A DNA stretch of 11,883 bases from Betaproteobacteria bacterium UBA6910 (GTDB lineage: Bacteria; Pseudomonadota; Gammaproteobacteria; Burkholderiales; UBA6910), in NCBI GenBank assembly GCA_002451065.1, contig DKBC01000307.1, positions 1 to 11,883 of the forward strand. The letters run 5' to 3'. A model generated the notes under the pieces. The model was not told where the DNA came from. It was given only the letters and a program-made list of their open reading frames with translations, and did not search any database. The translations under genes were made by a program, and so were the position numbers. The stretch's first letter is position 1, and every line of letters begins with the position of its first letter. Positions 5,040 through 11,883 of the stretch are shown here, piece after piece.

Positions 5040-6560
5040 TTATTCCTTGGCGCGCGGAGGGATCACGCCGCCGCTGACGCGCGCAGGCTCACCGTCACTG
5101 GCGAAGACGCCGGGGAAATAGCGCACCGCCAGGCTGCCGCGGTCGCCCTTAGCGGAAGCCGGTTCCGCCAGCTGGCGCCACTCGTTGACCCGCAGGATGT
5201 GGCTGCACACCTCGAGCATGCCGACGGTGTCCCGGTCGGCGGTGAGCACTCCCTGCACCCGCAACCCGAGGTCGCGCTTGGCGCCGTCGAGCCGGGCGGC
5301 CAGTTCCGGGGTCGGGGCGAACTGGCCGTCGGAGGCGATGACCAGGTCCGCGAACTGCCAGGCTTCTTCCTGGATCCGCTCCAGCGCCCGGCGCAGCGGC
5401 TCGTCGACATCGGTGCCGCCGTGGAAGGACTGGGTCAAGAACGCGATGGCGCCGGTGATGCCTTCCTCGTCCACACCCAGTTCCCGCTCCACCACTTCTT
5501 CCGGCCCGCTGAAGGCGTAGGCCAGGCAGCGCCGCTTCTGGGCGGCGGCGGTGCGCATGGCTTCCAGCACCGTGGCCTTGGCCACGTCTTCGGCGGCGCC
5601 ATGCATGGAGGCGGATGTGTCCACGCACAGGATCATGGGGCCCATCTCCAGCCGGCGCTGGGGCCGGGGATGGGCCCTGCGGCGCCAGGCGGGCGCTTCC
5701 ACCGGAACGGCTTCCCGCACCCGGTCGTCGTCCTCGTAGGTCAGCAGTGCGCGCTCGGCATGGCGCGCGAACCAGACCAGACGCAGGCGCGGGTGGCGGA
5801 GCAGCGCCGCCTCGCTCGGGAGCATGCGGGCGATGCGGCCGCTGCGCTGCACGCCGCGGGTTTCCGCGGGCACCTCCGGGATGCGCAGTTCCCGCGCGTG
5901 GAGCCGCACGCCGTGCACCCTCTCGATGACCTCGACCTCGGGGCGCTCCCGGTCGTCGAACTCGTCGGTCTGGCGCGCCCGGCCGAGGCCGCGGATCACG
6001 GCGCGCAGCTCCGGCATGGCCTCCAGGCGCTTGCGAATGCGCACCAGCTCCTGCCAGCCTTCCGAATGCAGCAGGCCCTTCACCAGCGCCCAGCGTTCGC
6101 CCTTCAGGGTGTCGCCCAGAGCGCCGAACACGTACAGCAACTCGTCCATTTCGCCGGTGGTGGAACGCCACTCCGCGGCGAACGCCTCCGCCGCCCGCGC
6201 CACGGCCTGGTCCAGGTCATGCTCGTGGAGATAGTCGATAATGCGGTCGCTGTGCCAGAGCAGGGATTGCACCACCTGGTCGGCCACGTCCTCGCGCTCG
6301 CGGCAGTAGCGCGGCAGCTCCAGCTCGGCGACCTTGTGCAGGAAGGGATCGGCGACCGGCGGCACCGGCCACTCGGCGGCAGGCGGCAGGTTGCCCTGGG
6401 ACAGGGAACGACGCAGCGAGCTCAACCCGGCGAGTCTGCCGGGAAGCTTGCCGACGCTGTTGATGATGCCCTGCAGCCAGAGGCTGCGCGGCAATTCGTC
6501 CAGCGACGCCAATGGAGCGTCCAGGGCGTCGGGGGAGAATCCGCCGGGATGCGCAGACAC
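5040..6560 (-). CDS. viaA: ViaA-like von Willebrand factor A protein, partner of the adjacent RavA-type ATPase
   Basis: ViaA-type proteins work with a MoxR/RavA AAA+ ATPase, binding a metal through the MIDAS site and probably directing the ATPase to its client. In E. coli the pair has been linked to respiratory complexes and to aminoglycoside sensitivity. The product has 506 residues, close to E. coli ViaA (about 480). The N-terminal two thirds is helical and rich in Arg and Glu. The C-terminal VWA domain has a complete MIDAS: DTSAS from Asp314 (Asp314, Ser316, Ser318), Thr383 in HGGTDVD and Asp411 in IASDGQF. The start is GTG at 6558-6560, 9 bp after the ATPase stop and with only a weak ribosome site, which suggests translational coupling. 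A CoxE/CbbO-type VWA is the alternative, but no carboxylase or CO-oxidation genes are nearby. The exact symbol is by family resemblance. Confidence 0.82.
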   Translation of the reverse strand: MSAHPGGFSPDALDAPLASLDELPRSLWLQGIINSVGKLPGRLAGLSSLRRSLSQGNLPPAAEWPVPPVADPFLHKVAELELPRYCREREDVADQVVQSLLWHSDRIIDYLHEHDLDQAVARAAEAFAAEWRSTTGEMDELLYVFGALGDTLKGERWALVKGLLHSEGWQELVRIRKRLEAMPELRAVIRGLGRARQTDEFDDRERPEVEVIERVHGVRLHARELRIPEVPAETRGVQRSGRIARMLPSEAALLRHPRLRLVWFARHAERALLTYEDDDRVREAVPVEAPAWRRRAHPRPQRRLEMGPMILCVDTSASMHGAAEDVAKATVLEAMRTAAAQKRRCLAYAFSGPEEVVERELGVDEEGITGAIAFLTQSFHGGTDVDEPLRRALERIQEEAWQFADLVIASDGQFAPTPELAARLDGAKRDLGLRVQGVLTADRDTVGMLEVCSHILRVNEWRQLAEPASAKGDRGSLAVRYFPGVFASDGEPARVSGGVIPPRAKE

Positions 6561-6569
6561 GGCTGGCCG

Positions 6570-7931
6570 TCAGTCGAAGGAGATCGGCTGGGGACGCCGT
6601 CCGGGATCAGGCTCCAGCAACGGCAGGGCGCGGAAGCCCGCCTGCACCTGGGTCAGGCGATGGAGCAACGCTCCCGCGGTGGAGCGGGTTCCCAGCAGGT
6701 TGGCGCGGGCCCTGTCGAAGAACGGGGGATCGACCCAGAGATGAGTTCCCGCGAACCGGCCCATGTCTTCCAGCACCGCGTCCAGGCGCGCGAGAAAGGC
6801 TGCGGCCTGGTCCATGAGCTCCTGGACCTGATCGACGCGGGTGTTGACGTGGGTGCGGCCGTAGCGGCGGTACTTTCCGAAATAGGACATGCGAGGCGCA
6901 GTCTCGCCGCCTTTGCCGTCATTGACTCCCGCCACCGCGAGCCGCCCCGAGGCATCGTAGTTGAGCTCCTCGGCGCTGGTCTCCAGCTCGAGCTGGGCCT
7001 CGAACGCCTCCACCGCCCGGGCGAAGCGTTCGGGATTGTGCACGCGATCGGTGCCGAGGCGTCCCGCAAACCAGTCCTCCACCAACTGGCGCTGATCGAG
7101 ACGTTGGATGGCGCAGAACTGGGCCAGCCAGAGATCCCATACCGACACCGCGTTGCGCCCGTCGGTAACAGCCGCGGTCTTGACCAGGCGCACCAGTTTG
7201 CGCCAGCGCCGGTCGGAGACGTAGACACCCTCGGCGGAGAGAAACTGGCGCATGGCCGCCAGCAGCTCCACCACTTCCTGGGGAAGTTCCACGGAATCGA
7301 TGCCGGCGTCGATGGCCGCGAGGTCGTCGCGGCCGAGCTTGAGCTCGGGCTCCGGATGGGCGAGATCGGCCTCCGGCAGGCGCAGCAGCTCGGCAAACCC
7401 CGGGACGCTCACCGGTTCCAGCCGGCAGCGCACCAGGAAGCGGTCGTAAAACGCGGCGCCCACCTCGTCGTCCGGCACCTCGTTGGTGGCGCCCACCACG
7501 CAGATGAGGGGGGTTTGCACGCGCGCCGCGCCATTGTCGAACTCGCGCTCGTTGAGCAGGGTGAGCAGCGCGTTGAGGATGGCGCTGTTGGCCTTGAACA
7601 CTTCGTCGATGAAGGCGATGGAAGCGCTGGGAAGGTAGCCGTCGGTCTGCCGCTCGTAGCGGTCCTGCTCCAAGGCGGCGATGGAGAGCGGGCCGAACAG
7701 CTCCTCGGGCACCGAGAAGCGCGTGAGCAGCCGCTCGAAATAGGCGGCGTCCCGGAACGCGCGATGCAGGCGCCGGGCGAGCTCGCTTTTCGCGGTGCCG
7801 GGAGCGCCCACCAGCAGAATGTGCTCGCTGGCCAGGGCCGCCAGCAGGGCGAGGCGCACCGGCGTCGCGCGCTCCACCAGTCCCGTGGAAAGGGTCTCGA
7901 TCAGTGCCGCGAGGCGGGGCTTGAGCTGCAT
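6570..7931 (-). CDS. ravA: MoxR-family AAA+ ATPase, RavA type
   Basis: RavA-type ATPases form hexamers that act with a VWA partner in maturing or protecting protein complexes. The 453-residue product has Walker A GAPGTAKS (42-49), Walker B IAFIDE (105-110) directly followed by VFKANSAILNALLTLLNER, which is the MoxR/RavA signature, a sensor 1 region VVGATNE and the arginine-finger region FYDRFLVR. After the AAA+ core (to about residue 280) comes a helical C-terminal part corresponding in position to the RavA triple-helix/LARA region, although I could not confirm LARA itself. E. coli RavA is about 498 residues; CbbQ/NorQ relatives are near 270, so length favours RavA. The start is ATG at 7929-7931 with GGAA 6 bases upstream; the GTG directly in front (7932-7934) is an alternative. 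It heads a two-gene operon with the VWA gene. Confidence 0.88.
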   Translation of the reverse strand: MQLKPRLAALIETLSTGLVERATPVRLALLAALASEHILLVGAPGTAKSELARRLHRAFRDAAYFERLLTRFSVPEELFGPLSIAALEQDRYERQTDGYLPSASIAFIDEVFKANSAILNALLTLLNEREFDNGAARVQTPLICVVGATNEVPDDEVGAAFYDRFLVRCRLEPVSVPGFAELLRLPEADLAHPEPELKLGRDDLAAIDAGIDSVELPQEVVELLAAMRQFLSAEGVYVSDRRWRKLVRLVKTAAVTDGRNAVSVWDLWLAQFCAIQRLDQRQLVEDWFAGRLGTDRVHNPERFARAVEAFEAQLELETSAEELNYDASGRLAVAGVNDGKGGETAPRMSYFGKYRRYGRTHVNTRVDQVQELMDQAAAFLARLDAVLEDMGRFAGTHLWVDPPFFDRARANLLGTRSTAGALLHRLTQVQAGFRALPLLEPDPGRRPQPISFD

Positions 7932-7984
7932 CACGTTCCAGGGCTACGAGAAACGGTCGGCGACGAATTCCGGGAGTCCGCGCC

Positions 7985-7993
7985 ATTCTAGCA
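7985..7993 (-). promoter_or_regulatory. Extended -10 promoter of the ravA-viaA operon
   Basis: The minus strand reads TGCTAGAAT, an extended -10 box (TGn plus TAGAAT, 5 of 6 to consensus), about 50 bases before the ATPase start. No good -35 box is visible, as is common for extended -10 promoters. An AT-rich box of this form in GC-rich DNA is typical of many betaproteobacterial promoters. Confidence 0.55.
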
Positions 7994-8118
7994 AGGGCCG
8001 CGGCCTCCTGGCAGGGCGACGCAATTCCCTGACCAGCGCGTGTAAGGAAATGGCGTGCCGATCGGTCTAAGGGGCATGGGTGAAGGCACCCGGAACCTCA
8101 ACCTGTAAGGAGACGATC

Positions 8119-8460
8119 ATGTTCAAGCAAAATGTTATGAAGCGGTTAACCCTGGCCCTTGCGTTCGCGGGAGGCGCGGCGATGGCGATGCCTTCCCTCG
8201 CCGGTGTCAGCACGCAGCGGTTGGCGCAGTGGGCCATTGCGCCCGCGTTCCCCGGCAACGGCACTGTTTCCGTGGCCGGCGGCGCGGCTGGAATCTATGA
8301 CGCCCGGGCCACGGCCCAGGCCCACATCGCGGGCGCGTTTCCCGGATCCGGCGTGGATCGTGCCGCGGCAACCGCCATCGAGAACGGGGCGACCTGCCGC
8401 GTTTCCGGCCAGCAGATCGTTCAGAGAGTCATCGCCGGATCCCTGCAGGCCAGCTGCTGA
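8119..8460 (+). CDS. Small exported protein of unknown function with a repeated AFPGxG motif
   Basis: I do not recognise a family. The 113-residue precursor has a Sec-type signal peptide: basic start (KQNVMKR), hydrophobic core LTLALAFAGGAAMAM, and cleavage likely near AMA (21-23) or LAG (27-29). The mature part, about 85-90 residues, contains AFPGNG (43-48) and AFPGSG (73-78) exactly 30 residues apart, suggesting an internal duplication, and two cysteines (Cys93 and the C-terminal Cys113) that could form a disulfide in the periplasm. The start is ATG at 8119-8121 because AAGGAG (8108-8113) precedes it by 5-6 bases; an upstream ATG at 8080 lacks such a site. A short hairpin GGGTG-AAGG-CACCC (8078-8091) lies in the leader. 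It is divergent from ravA, convergent with the DUF192 gene, and the only plus-strand gene here. Confidence 0.75.
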   Translation: MFKQNVMKRLTLALAFAGGAAMAMPSLAGVSTQRLAQWAIAPAFPGNGTVSVAGGAAGIYDARATAQAHIAGAFPGSGVDRAAATAIENGATCRVSGQQIVQRVIAGSLQASC

Positions 8461-8478
8461 CGGAATCCCGGGATCGAT

Positions 8479-8504
8479 TCCGGCGGGGCGGCAATCCCGC
8501 CGGA
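8479..8504. terminator. Stem-loop between convergent genes, probable two-way terminator
   Basis: TCCGGCGGG (8479-8487) pairs perfectly with CCCGCCGGA (8496-8504) around an 8-base loop. It lies 18 bases after the stop of the exported-protein gene and 14 bases after the stop of the DUF192 gene on the other strand. Neither side has a good U-run, so termination efficiency is uncertain and it may instead stabilise the mRNA ends. Confidence 0.55.
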
Positions 8505-8518
8505 GCGATCTTCCCGCG

Positions 8519-8986
8519 CTACCTGCCGGGTTCCGGGGGCAAACCTTTGATCTGGGTGCCGGCCTTGATGCCGCGCTTCGCGAACCAGCCCTGGTTGGTT
8601 TCGATGGCGTAGAGCGCGTCTCCCGCGGCGGAGAACGTGTTGTAGCTGAGGGGCGGCATGTCGAGGATATTGAGGATGCGGCCGCCGGAATCCAGGTAGG
8701 CCACGCTCAGCGGCAATGGCGTGTTCGCCATCCACATCCTGTGGACCGTGGCCACGGGAAACACGAACAGCATGCCACGGTTCTCGGGCAGCATGCGCCG
8801 ATGCATCAGTCCCTGGGAGCGGGACTCGGGAGTCGCCGCCACCTCCACGTCGAGCTTGTGGCCCGCGACGTCGAGCTCGATGACTTTCAGCCCGCGCTGG
8901 GGGGACTCGGCAACGCCCGGCAGCGCGACCAGCAGCAGAGAGAGCGCCGTCAGCGCGATCCGGTTCCCGCGGTTGAAGGCGATCAT
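8519..8986 (-). CDS. Exported DUF192 family protein
   Basis: The molecular function of DUF192 is not established; members are small periplasmic or secreted proteins. The 155-residue product begins with a signal peptide (MIAFNRGNRIALTALSLLLV, cleavage likely after LPGVA near residue 26). The core matches the family: ESRSQGLMHRRMLPENRGML (the R-x-x-GLM-x-R-x-x-LPE-x-x-GMLF motif), then HRMWMANTPLPLSVAYLD (the WM-x-N-T-x-x-PL motif) and YAIETNQGWFAKRGIKAGT, close to the usual end. The start is ATG at 8984-8986, 16 bp after the dut stop on the same strand, so the two are probably co-transcribed. No clear ribosome site was seen in that short gap. Confidence 0.9.
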   Translation of the reverse strand: MIAFNRGNRIALTALSLLLVALPGVAESPQRGLKVIELDVAGHKLDVEVAATPESRSQGLMHRRMLPENRGMLFVFPVATVHRMWMANTPLPLSVAYLDSGGRILNILDMPPLSYNTFSAAGDALYAIETNQGWFAKRGIKAGTQIKGLPPEPGR

Positions 8987-9002
8987 GGCGCGGGTTGCGG
9001 GA

Positions 9003-9464
9003 TCAGTGGCGGCCGGTGCTGCCGAAGCCGCCGCTGCCGCGATGGCTCTCGTCGAACTCGTCCACGATCTTCAGATCCACCTGCACCACCGGCACCACCA
9101 CCAGCTGGGCGATCCGCTCCAGGGGATTGAGCATGAACGCCGCATGTCCCCGGTTCCATACCGAGACGAAGATCTGCCCCTGGTAATCGGAGTCGATCAG
9201 ACCGACTAGGTTGCCGAGGACGATGCCGTGCTTGTGGCCGAGCCCGGAGCGGGGAAGGATCATGGCGGCGAGCCCCGGGTCCTCCAGGTGAATGGCGATT
9301 CCGGTGGGCACCAGGTCCGCCTGCCCCGGGGCGATGGTCATGACATGCTCGATGCAGGCCCGCAGGTCCAGGCCGGCGGACCCGGAAGTGGCGTAGGCCG
9401 GCGGATGTTGCTTGAGTCGCGGGTCCAGGACCTTGATATCAAGGACGCGCTTTCGCTGGGACAT
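9003..9464 (-). CDS. dut: Deoxyuridine 5'-triphosphate nucleotidohydrolase (dUTPase)
   Basis: Hydrolyses dUTP to dUMP and pyrophosphate, keeping uracil out of DNA and supplying the dTMP precursor; a cytoplasmic homotrimer. The 153-residue product is the usual size (E. coli Dut is about 152). All five motifs are visible: motif 1 [10 protein letters not shown], motif 2 PRSGLG, motif 3 [13 protein letters not shown] (with the catalytic Asp), motif 4 [11 protein letters not shown] and motif 5 [10 protein letters not shown] at the C-terminus. The start is ATG at 9462-9464 with GGAG 5 bases upstream; an in-frame extension to 9485 lacks support. It is followed by the DUF192 gene on the same strand and preceded, after a 121-bp gap, by the universal stress protein gene. 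Confidence 0.97.
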   Translation of the reverse strand: MSQRKRVLDIKVLDPRLKQHPPAYATSGSAGLDLRACIEHVMTIAPGQADLVPTGIAIHLEDPGLAAMILPRSGLGHKHGIVLGNLVGLIDSDYQGQIFVSVWNRGHAAFMLNPLERIAQLVVVPVVQVDLKIVDEFDESHRGSGGFGSTGRH

Positions 9465-9550
9465 GGTTCTCCGTTTCTGCGGCACTGGATCGCGCTGCGG
9501 GATGCGTCCCGATGAGGTCGGTCCCGCCGGCGCCGTTGCGGCAGGGCCGC

Positions 9551-9556
9551 ATTTTA
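9551..9556 (-). promoter_or_regulatory. Candidate -10 box of a dut promoter
   Basis: The minus strand reads TTGCGCTAAAATGCGGC. TAAAAT matches the -10 consensus at 5 of 6 positions and is an isolated AT-rich hexamer in GC-rich DNA, placed in the gap between the stress-protein stop and dut. Transcription would start near 9544, giving a leader of about 80 bases that contains a short hairpin CGGGA-TGCG-TCCCG (9498-9511). No convincing -35 box was found. Confidence 0.45.
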
Positions 9557-9585
9557 GCGCAATCGGGCGGGATCGCCGCGCTTCC

Positions 9586-10479
9586 TCAAGCGCTCGCCCC
9601 GGAAACCAGCACGTCGCAGCTCGAGTGCGCCAGCACGTGTTTGGTCACGCTCCCGAGCAGCAGTTCCTCCATCAAGGTCTGGCCGTGCTTGCCCATGACG
9701 ACCAGGTCCGCGCCGACGTTCTGTTCGGCCTCGAGGATGCCGGTACTGGCCGGTCCGTGAACCACCATCGGCGCGAGCGGCCCGCCGGCGACGGACGCCA
9801 GCAGCGTCTCCATGGCGTCGATGGCGGCCTGGCGCGCCCGCGCCCGGTATTGCCGGATGGTGTCTTCGGCCACGCCCGCGAACTGCATCTTTCCCTCCAA
9901 CTCCACCTCGAAGCTGTGAAACAGGGTGATCTCGGCGTCGGGGCCGAGGGCCCGCGCCAGCCGGATCGCGGGCGCCGTGTAGGCTGAGAAATCCACCGGC
10001 ACCAGCACCCGCCGGTAGGACTCGTGGGGGCGCTGCTTGACCGCCAGCACCGGGCAGCGCACGCGCCGCAGCACCCGCTCCGTGGTGCTGCCCAGGAGGA
10101 ATTCGCGCACGAAATGCGCGCCTCGCGCTCCCATGACCAGCAGGTCGGCGTCGAGCTCCCGGGCGGCGGCGGGAATGTCGTCGAGCGCCCGGCCCACGGA
10201 AAGGCGGGTGAGCGGCGCGGCGAGCCCATGGCTCTCCCCGGTCTCGCGGGCGATCTGCGCCAGATCCTCTTCCGCTCCCGCCAGCAGGGACCGTTCCACG
10301 TTCTCGCTGCCTCCGTCCATGATGCGCCGGAAGTGCTCCAGCGCCGGGAGGTTAAATACATGGCAGAGGGTCAGCTGGGCTCCCGGTTGCTCCCGGGCGA
10401 GCCAGGCGGCGCGCTCCACGGCGTGGCGGGCGGGGCCCGAAAGGTCGGTGGCGGCGAGGATTCGTCGGATCGCATTCAT
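9586..10479 (-). CDS. Tandem-domain universal stress protein (UspA family)
   Basis: Universal stress proteins help cells survive stress and often bind ATP or AMP; those next to transporters may regulate them. The 297-residue product has two Usp domains. Domain 1 (about 1-150) starts with [20 protein letters not shown] and ends with [20 protein letters not shown] and CPVLAVK. Domain 2 (about 155-297) starts with [20 protein letters not shown] and ends with [20 protein letters not shown] and CDVLVSG. Both carry the ATP-binding G-2x-G-9x-G-S/T motif, so both are predicted to bind nucleotide. The start is ATG at 10477-10479, overlapping the antiporter stop as ATGA (4-bp overlap), which implies translational coupling. 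A long upstream extension of the same frame runs antiphase through the antiporter gene and is not real. Confidence 0.94.
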   Translation of the reverse strand: MNAIRRILAATDLSGPARHAVERAAWLAREQPGAQLTLCHVFNLPALEHFRRIMDGGSENVERSLLAGAEEDLAQIARETGESHGLAAPLTRLSVGRALDDIPAAARELDADLLVMGARGAHFVREFLLGSTTERVLRRVRCPVLAVKQRPHESYRRVLVPVDFSAYTAPAIRLARALGPDAEITLFHSFEVELEGKMQFAGVAEDTIRQYRARARQAAIDAMETLLASVAGGPLAPMVVHGPASTGILEAEQNVGADLVVMGKHGQTLMEELLLGSVTKHVLAHSSCDVLVSGASA

Positions 10480-11883
10480 GGCTGGGCCTTCTCCGTCGTG
10501 ATGAGGGTGGCGAGTTCCCGCGCCGCGAAGTCCGCGGCGTCCTTGAAGGGATAGAGCACCGTCGGAAAACCGGCCTGCTTGAGGGCGAGCCCCTGCTGCT
10601 CTTCGCGGGCCACCACGGCGATCTCCCCGCCAAAGCGCGCCTCCACGAGAGCATGCAGGAGAGCCCGGTTGGAGTCCATTCCGGGCAGGGTGCTTACTGC
10701 CCAGCGCACCTCGCCCAAGGGCAGAGTTTCCAGGAAATCGGTGCTCTCTGCGTCGCCGAAGCGCGCGCTCACACCGTCCAGGCGCACATCGCGGAGCACT
10801 TCGGGGTCGAAGTCCACGCCCATAACCTCCAGGCCGGATTTCCCGAGGCTTGCCGCAAGCCGGCTCCCGTAGCGCCCGAGGCCGAACACCACGACGTCGA
10901 CGCGGCGTTTCGGCCGAGGATCCCGCTCCACGGCCAGTTCGCGGAATGGTTGCCGCCGCTCGAAAGGCCCCAGCCAGGGCGCCAAGCGATCGTAAAGCCG
11001 GTGAGAATAAAGAATCATATAAGTCGACAGGGCAATTGTGACGATCCCCACCAGGGTGGTGAGGCTCAAGGCTTCGATGCTCACGTGGCCGAGGCCTATG
11101 CCCATGGCGACGAACACGATGGAGAACTCGCTGATCTGCGCAACGGTGAGGCCCGCCAGGAACCCGGTACGGCTGCGATAGCCCATGTAACCCATGATGG
11201 CCATGACGATCAGGGGGTTGCCCACCAGCACGAACAGCGAGAGCACCGCTGCCGGCCACAACTCCACGCCCAGCGTGGAGAACTCCAGCTTGGCGCCCAG
11301 GTCGAGGAAAAAGAACAGCAGAAGGAAATCGCGGATGCTGGTAAGCCTCGCGCTTACCGCCTCCTTGTAGGCGGTGGAGGCGAGGGTGAAGCCCGCCAGG
11401 AAGGCCCCCGCCTCCTTGCTGAACCCCGCCCACTCTCCCAGGGCCGCCAGCGCGGTGCCCCAGGCAATGGCGAACACCAGGAGGAGTTCCTGGGAGCGGG
11501 CCATGCGCTCCACCAACGGTGGCAGCACGTGGCGCATCAGGAGGAACAGAATGAGCGCCGCGCCGCCAAGCCGGGCCGCGAGAGATGCCGCGAGCTCCAG
11601 TCCCGGGGTCTCGGCACCGGCTCTGCTCAGGGCGCTCATGGCCATCATGGCCAGGACCACTGCGATGTCCTGGACGATGAGGAAGCCCACCGCGATGCGC
11701 CCGTGAAGGGTATCCAGCTCCCGCTTGTCGGAGAGCAGCTTGACGATGATGATGGTGCTGGAGAAGGTGAGCGCCACCGCGATGTACAGCGCGGTGAGCC
11801 AGTCCTTGCCCAGGGCGAGGGTGAGCGCGAATCCGAACAGGATGGTGAACGCGAGCTGGCCCAGCCCGGTGGCGAGGGCCACG
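10476..11883 (-). CDS. CPA2/Kef-type cation:proton antiporter with C-terminal RCK (TrkA-N) domain (N-terminus outside window)
   Basis: Inner-membrane antiporter exchanging K+ or Na+ for H+, gated through a nucleotide-binding RCK domain. About 468 residues are visible; the first few membrane segments are missing at the right edge. The membrane part has strongly hydrophobic helices including LTALYIAVALTFSSTIIIVK, GRIAVGFLIVQDIAVVLAMM (with the conserved QD of this family), GFSKEAGAFLAGFTLASTAY and FLLLFFFLDLGAKLEF. After a basic linker (ERDPRPKRR) the RCK_N domain begins VDVVVFGLGRYGSRLAASLG with the GxGxxG dinucleotide-binding loop, followed by GVDFDPE with an acidic residue that normally contacts the ribose. 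The protein ends TTEKAQP. It overlaps the stress-protein gene by 4 bp downstream. KefB/KefC-like systems respond to glutathione adducts, but no ancillary KefF/KefG gene is visible here, so substrate and trigger are unknown. Confidence 0.93.
   Translation of the reverse strand, partial: VALATGLGQLAFTILFGFALTLALGKDWLTALYIAVALTFSSTIIIVKLLSDKRELDTLHGRIAVGFLIVQDIAVVLAMMAMSALSRAGAETPGLELAASLAARLGGAALILFLLMRHVLPPLVERMARSQELLLVFAIAWGTALAALGEWAGFSKEAGAFLAGFTLASTAYKEAVSARLTSIRDFLLLFFFLDLGAKLEFSTLGVELWPAAVLSLFVLVGNPLIVMAIMGYMGYRSRTGFLAGLTVAQISEFSIVFVAMGIGLGHVSIEALSLTTLVGIVTIALSTYMILYSHRLYDRLAPWLGPFERRQPFRELAVERDPRPKRRVDVVVFGLGRYGSRLAASLGKSGLEVMGVDFDPEVLRDVRLDGVSARFGDAESTDFLETLPLGEVRWAVSTLPGMDSNRALLHALVEARFGGEIAVVAREEQQGLALKQAGFPTVLYPFKDAADFAARELATLITTEKAQP

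Noticed and set aside
4947..7991. Plus-strand open frame of 1014 codons
   Set aside because: It is antisense to the ravA-viaA genes, which have full catalytic motifs. Its translation is Gly/His/Gln/Arg-rich and domain-free, the usual shadow of high-GC coding DNA.
8159..9130. Plus-strand open frame of 323 codons
   Set aside because: It runs out of frame through the secreted-protein gene, then across a stem-loop and antisense to the DUF192 and dut genes. No family features.
10480..11433. Upstream extension of the universal stress protein frame, giving a 615-codon frame
   Set aside because: This part overlaps the antiporter gene in another frame and is rich in Arg, Gly and Pro without domain features. 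The real start is the ATG at 10479 that overlaps the antiporter stop.

Overview
The window comes from a high-GC proteobacterium, most likely a betaproteobacterium or a close relative. Support for this is the RavA/ViaA pair, the Dut and DUF192 neighbours, and AT-rich -10 boxes of the form GCTAAAATG and TGCTAGAAT standing alone in GC-rich DNA. That assignment is inference; no rRNA or other marker gene is present. Almost every gene is on the minus strand; the only plus-strand gene is a small secreted protein at 8119-8460.

Left third (1-4628, minus strand). This is the promoter-proximal end of an extracellular contractile injection system (eCIS, a phage-tail-like device). In transcription order it has a small winged-helix-like protein (3052-3306), a DUF4255/Pvc16-type tube cap protein (2414-2989), a beta-rich protein of unknown function with a run of ten glycines (1611-2417), and a contractile sheath protein (1565 down to the left edge, C-terminus cut off). 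Tube, baseplate, spike, ATPase and any cargo genes should lie to the left, outside the window. Just upstream is a short sigma-54 activator (bacterial enhancer-binding protein, 3639-4628) with only the AAA+ and Fis-type DNA-binding domains. Between the activator and the eCIS genes lies a consensus-perfect -24/-12 sigma-54 promoter (3375-3389). Upstream of that promoter are three copies of the 9-mer GGGGTGTGG (one inverted) and an imperfect IHF-like site. The simplest reading is an eCIS operon under sigma-54 control by its own sensor-less activator.

Middle (4629-8118). A 411-bp intergenic stretch holds the likely promoter of the activator. Next comes a two-gene minus-strand operon: a MoxR-type AAA+ ATPase of the RavA family (6570-7931) followed by a ViaA-like von Willebrand A protein (5040-6560). 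They probably form a chaperone pair acting on large or metal-dependent enzyme complexes. An extended -10 promoter (TGCTAGAAT) lies in front.

Right third (8119-11883). A small exported protein of unknown function (plus strand) ends at a strong stem-loop and converges on a minus-strand group: CPA2/Kef-type cation:proton antiporter with an RCK domain (start outside the window), a tandem universal stress protein overlapping it by 4 bp, dUTPase (dut), and an exported DUF192 protein. The antiporter and stress protein look like one stress or ion-homeostasis unit. A separate promoter seems to precede dut and the DUF192 gene.

The main result is the putative sigma-54 circuit driving the eCIS locus. 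No tRNA, rRNA, CRISPR array or insertion sequence was seen.
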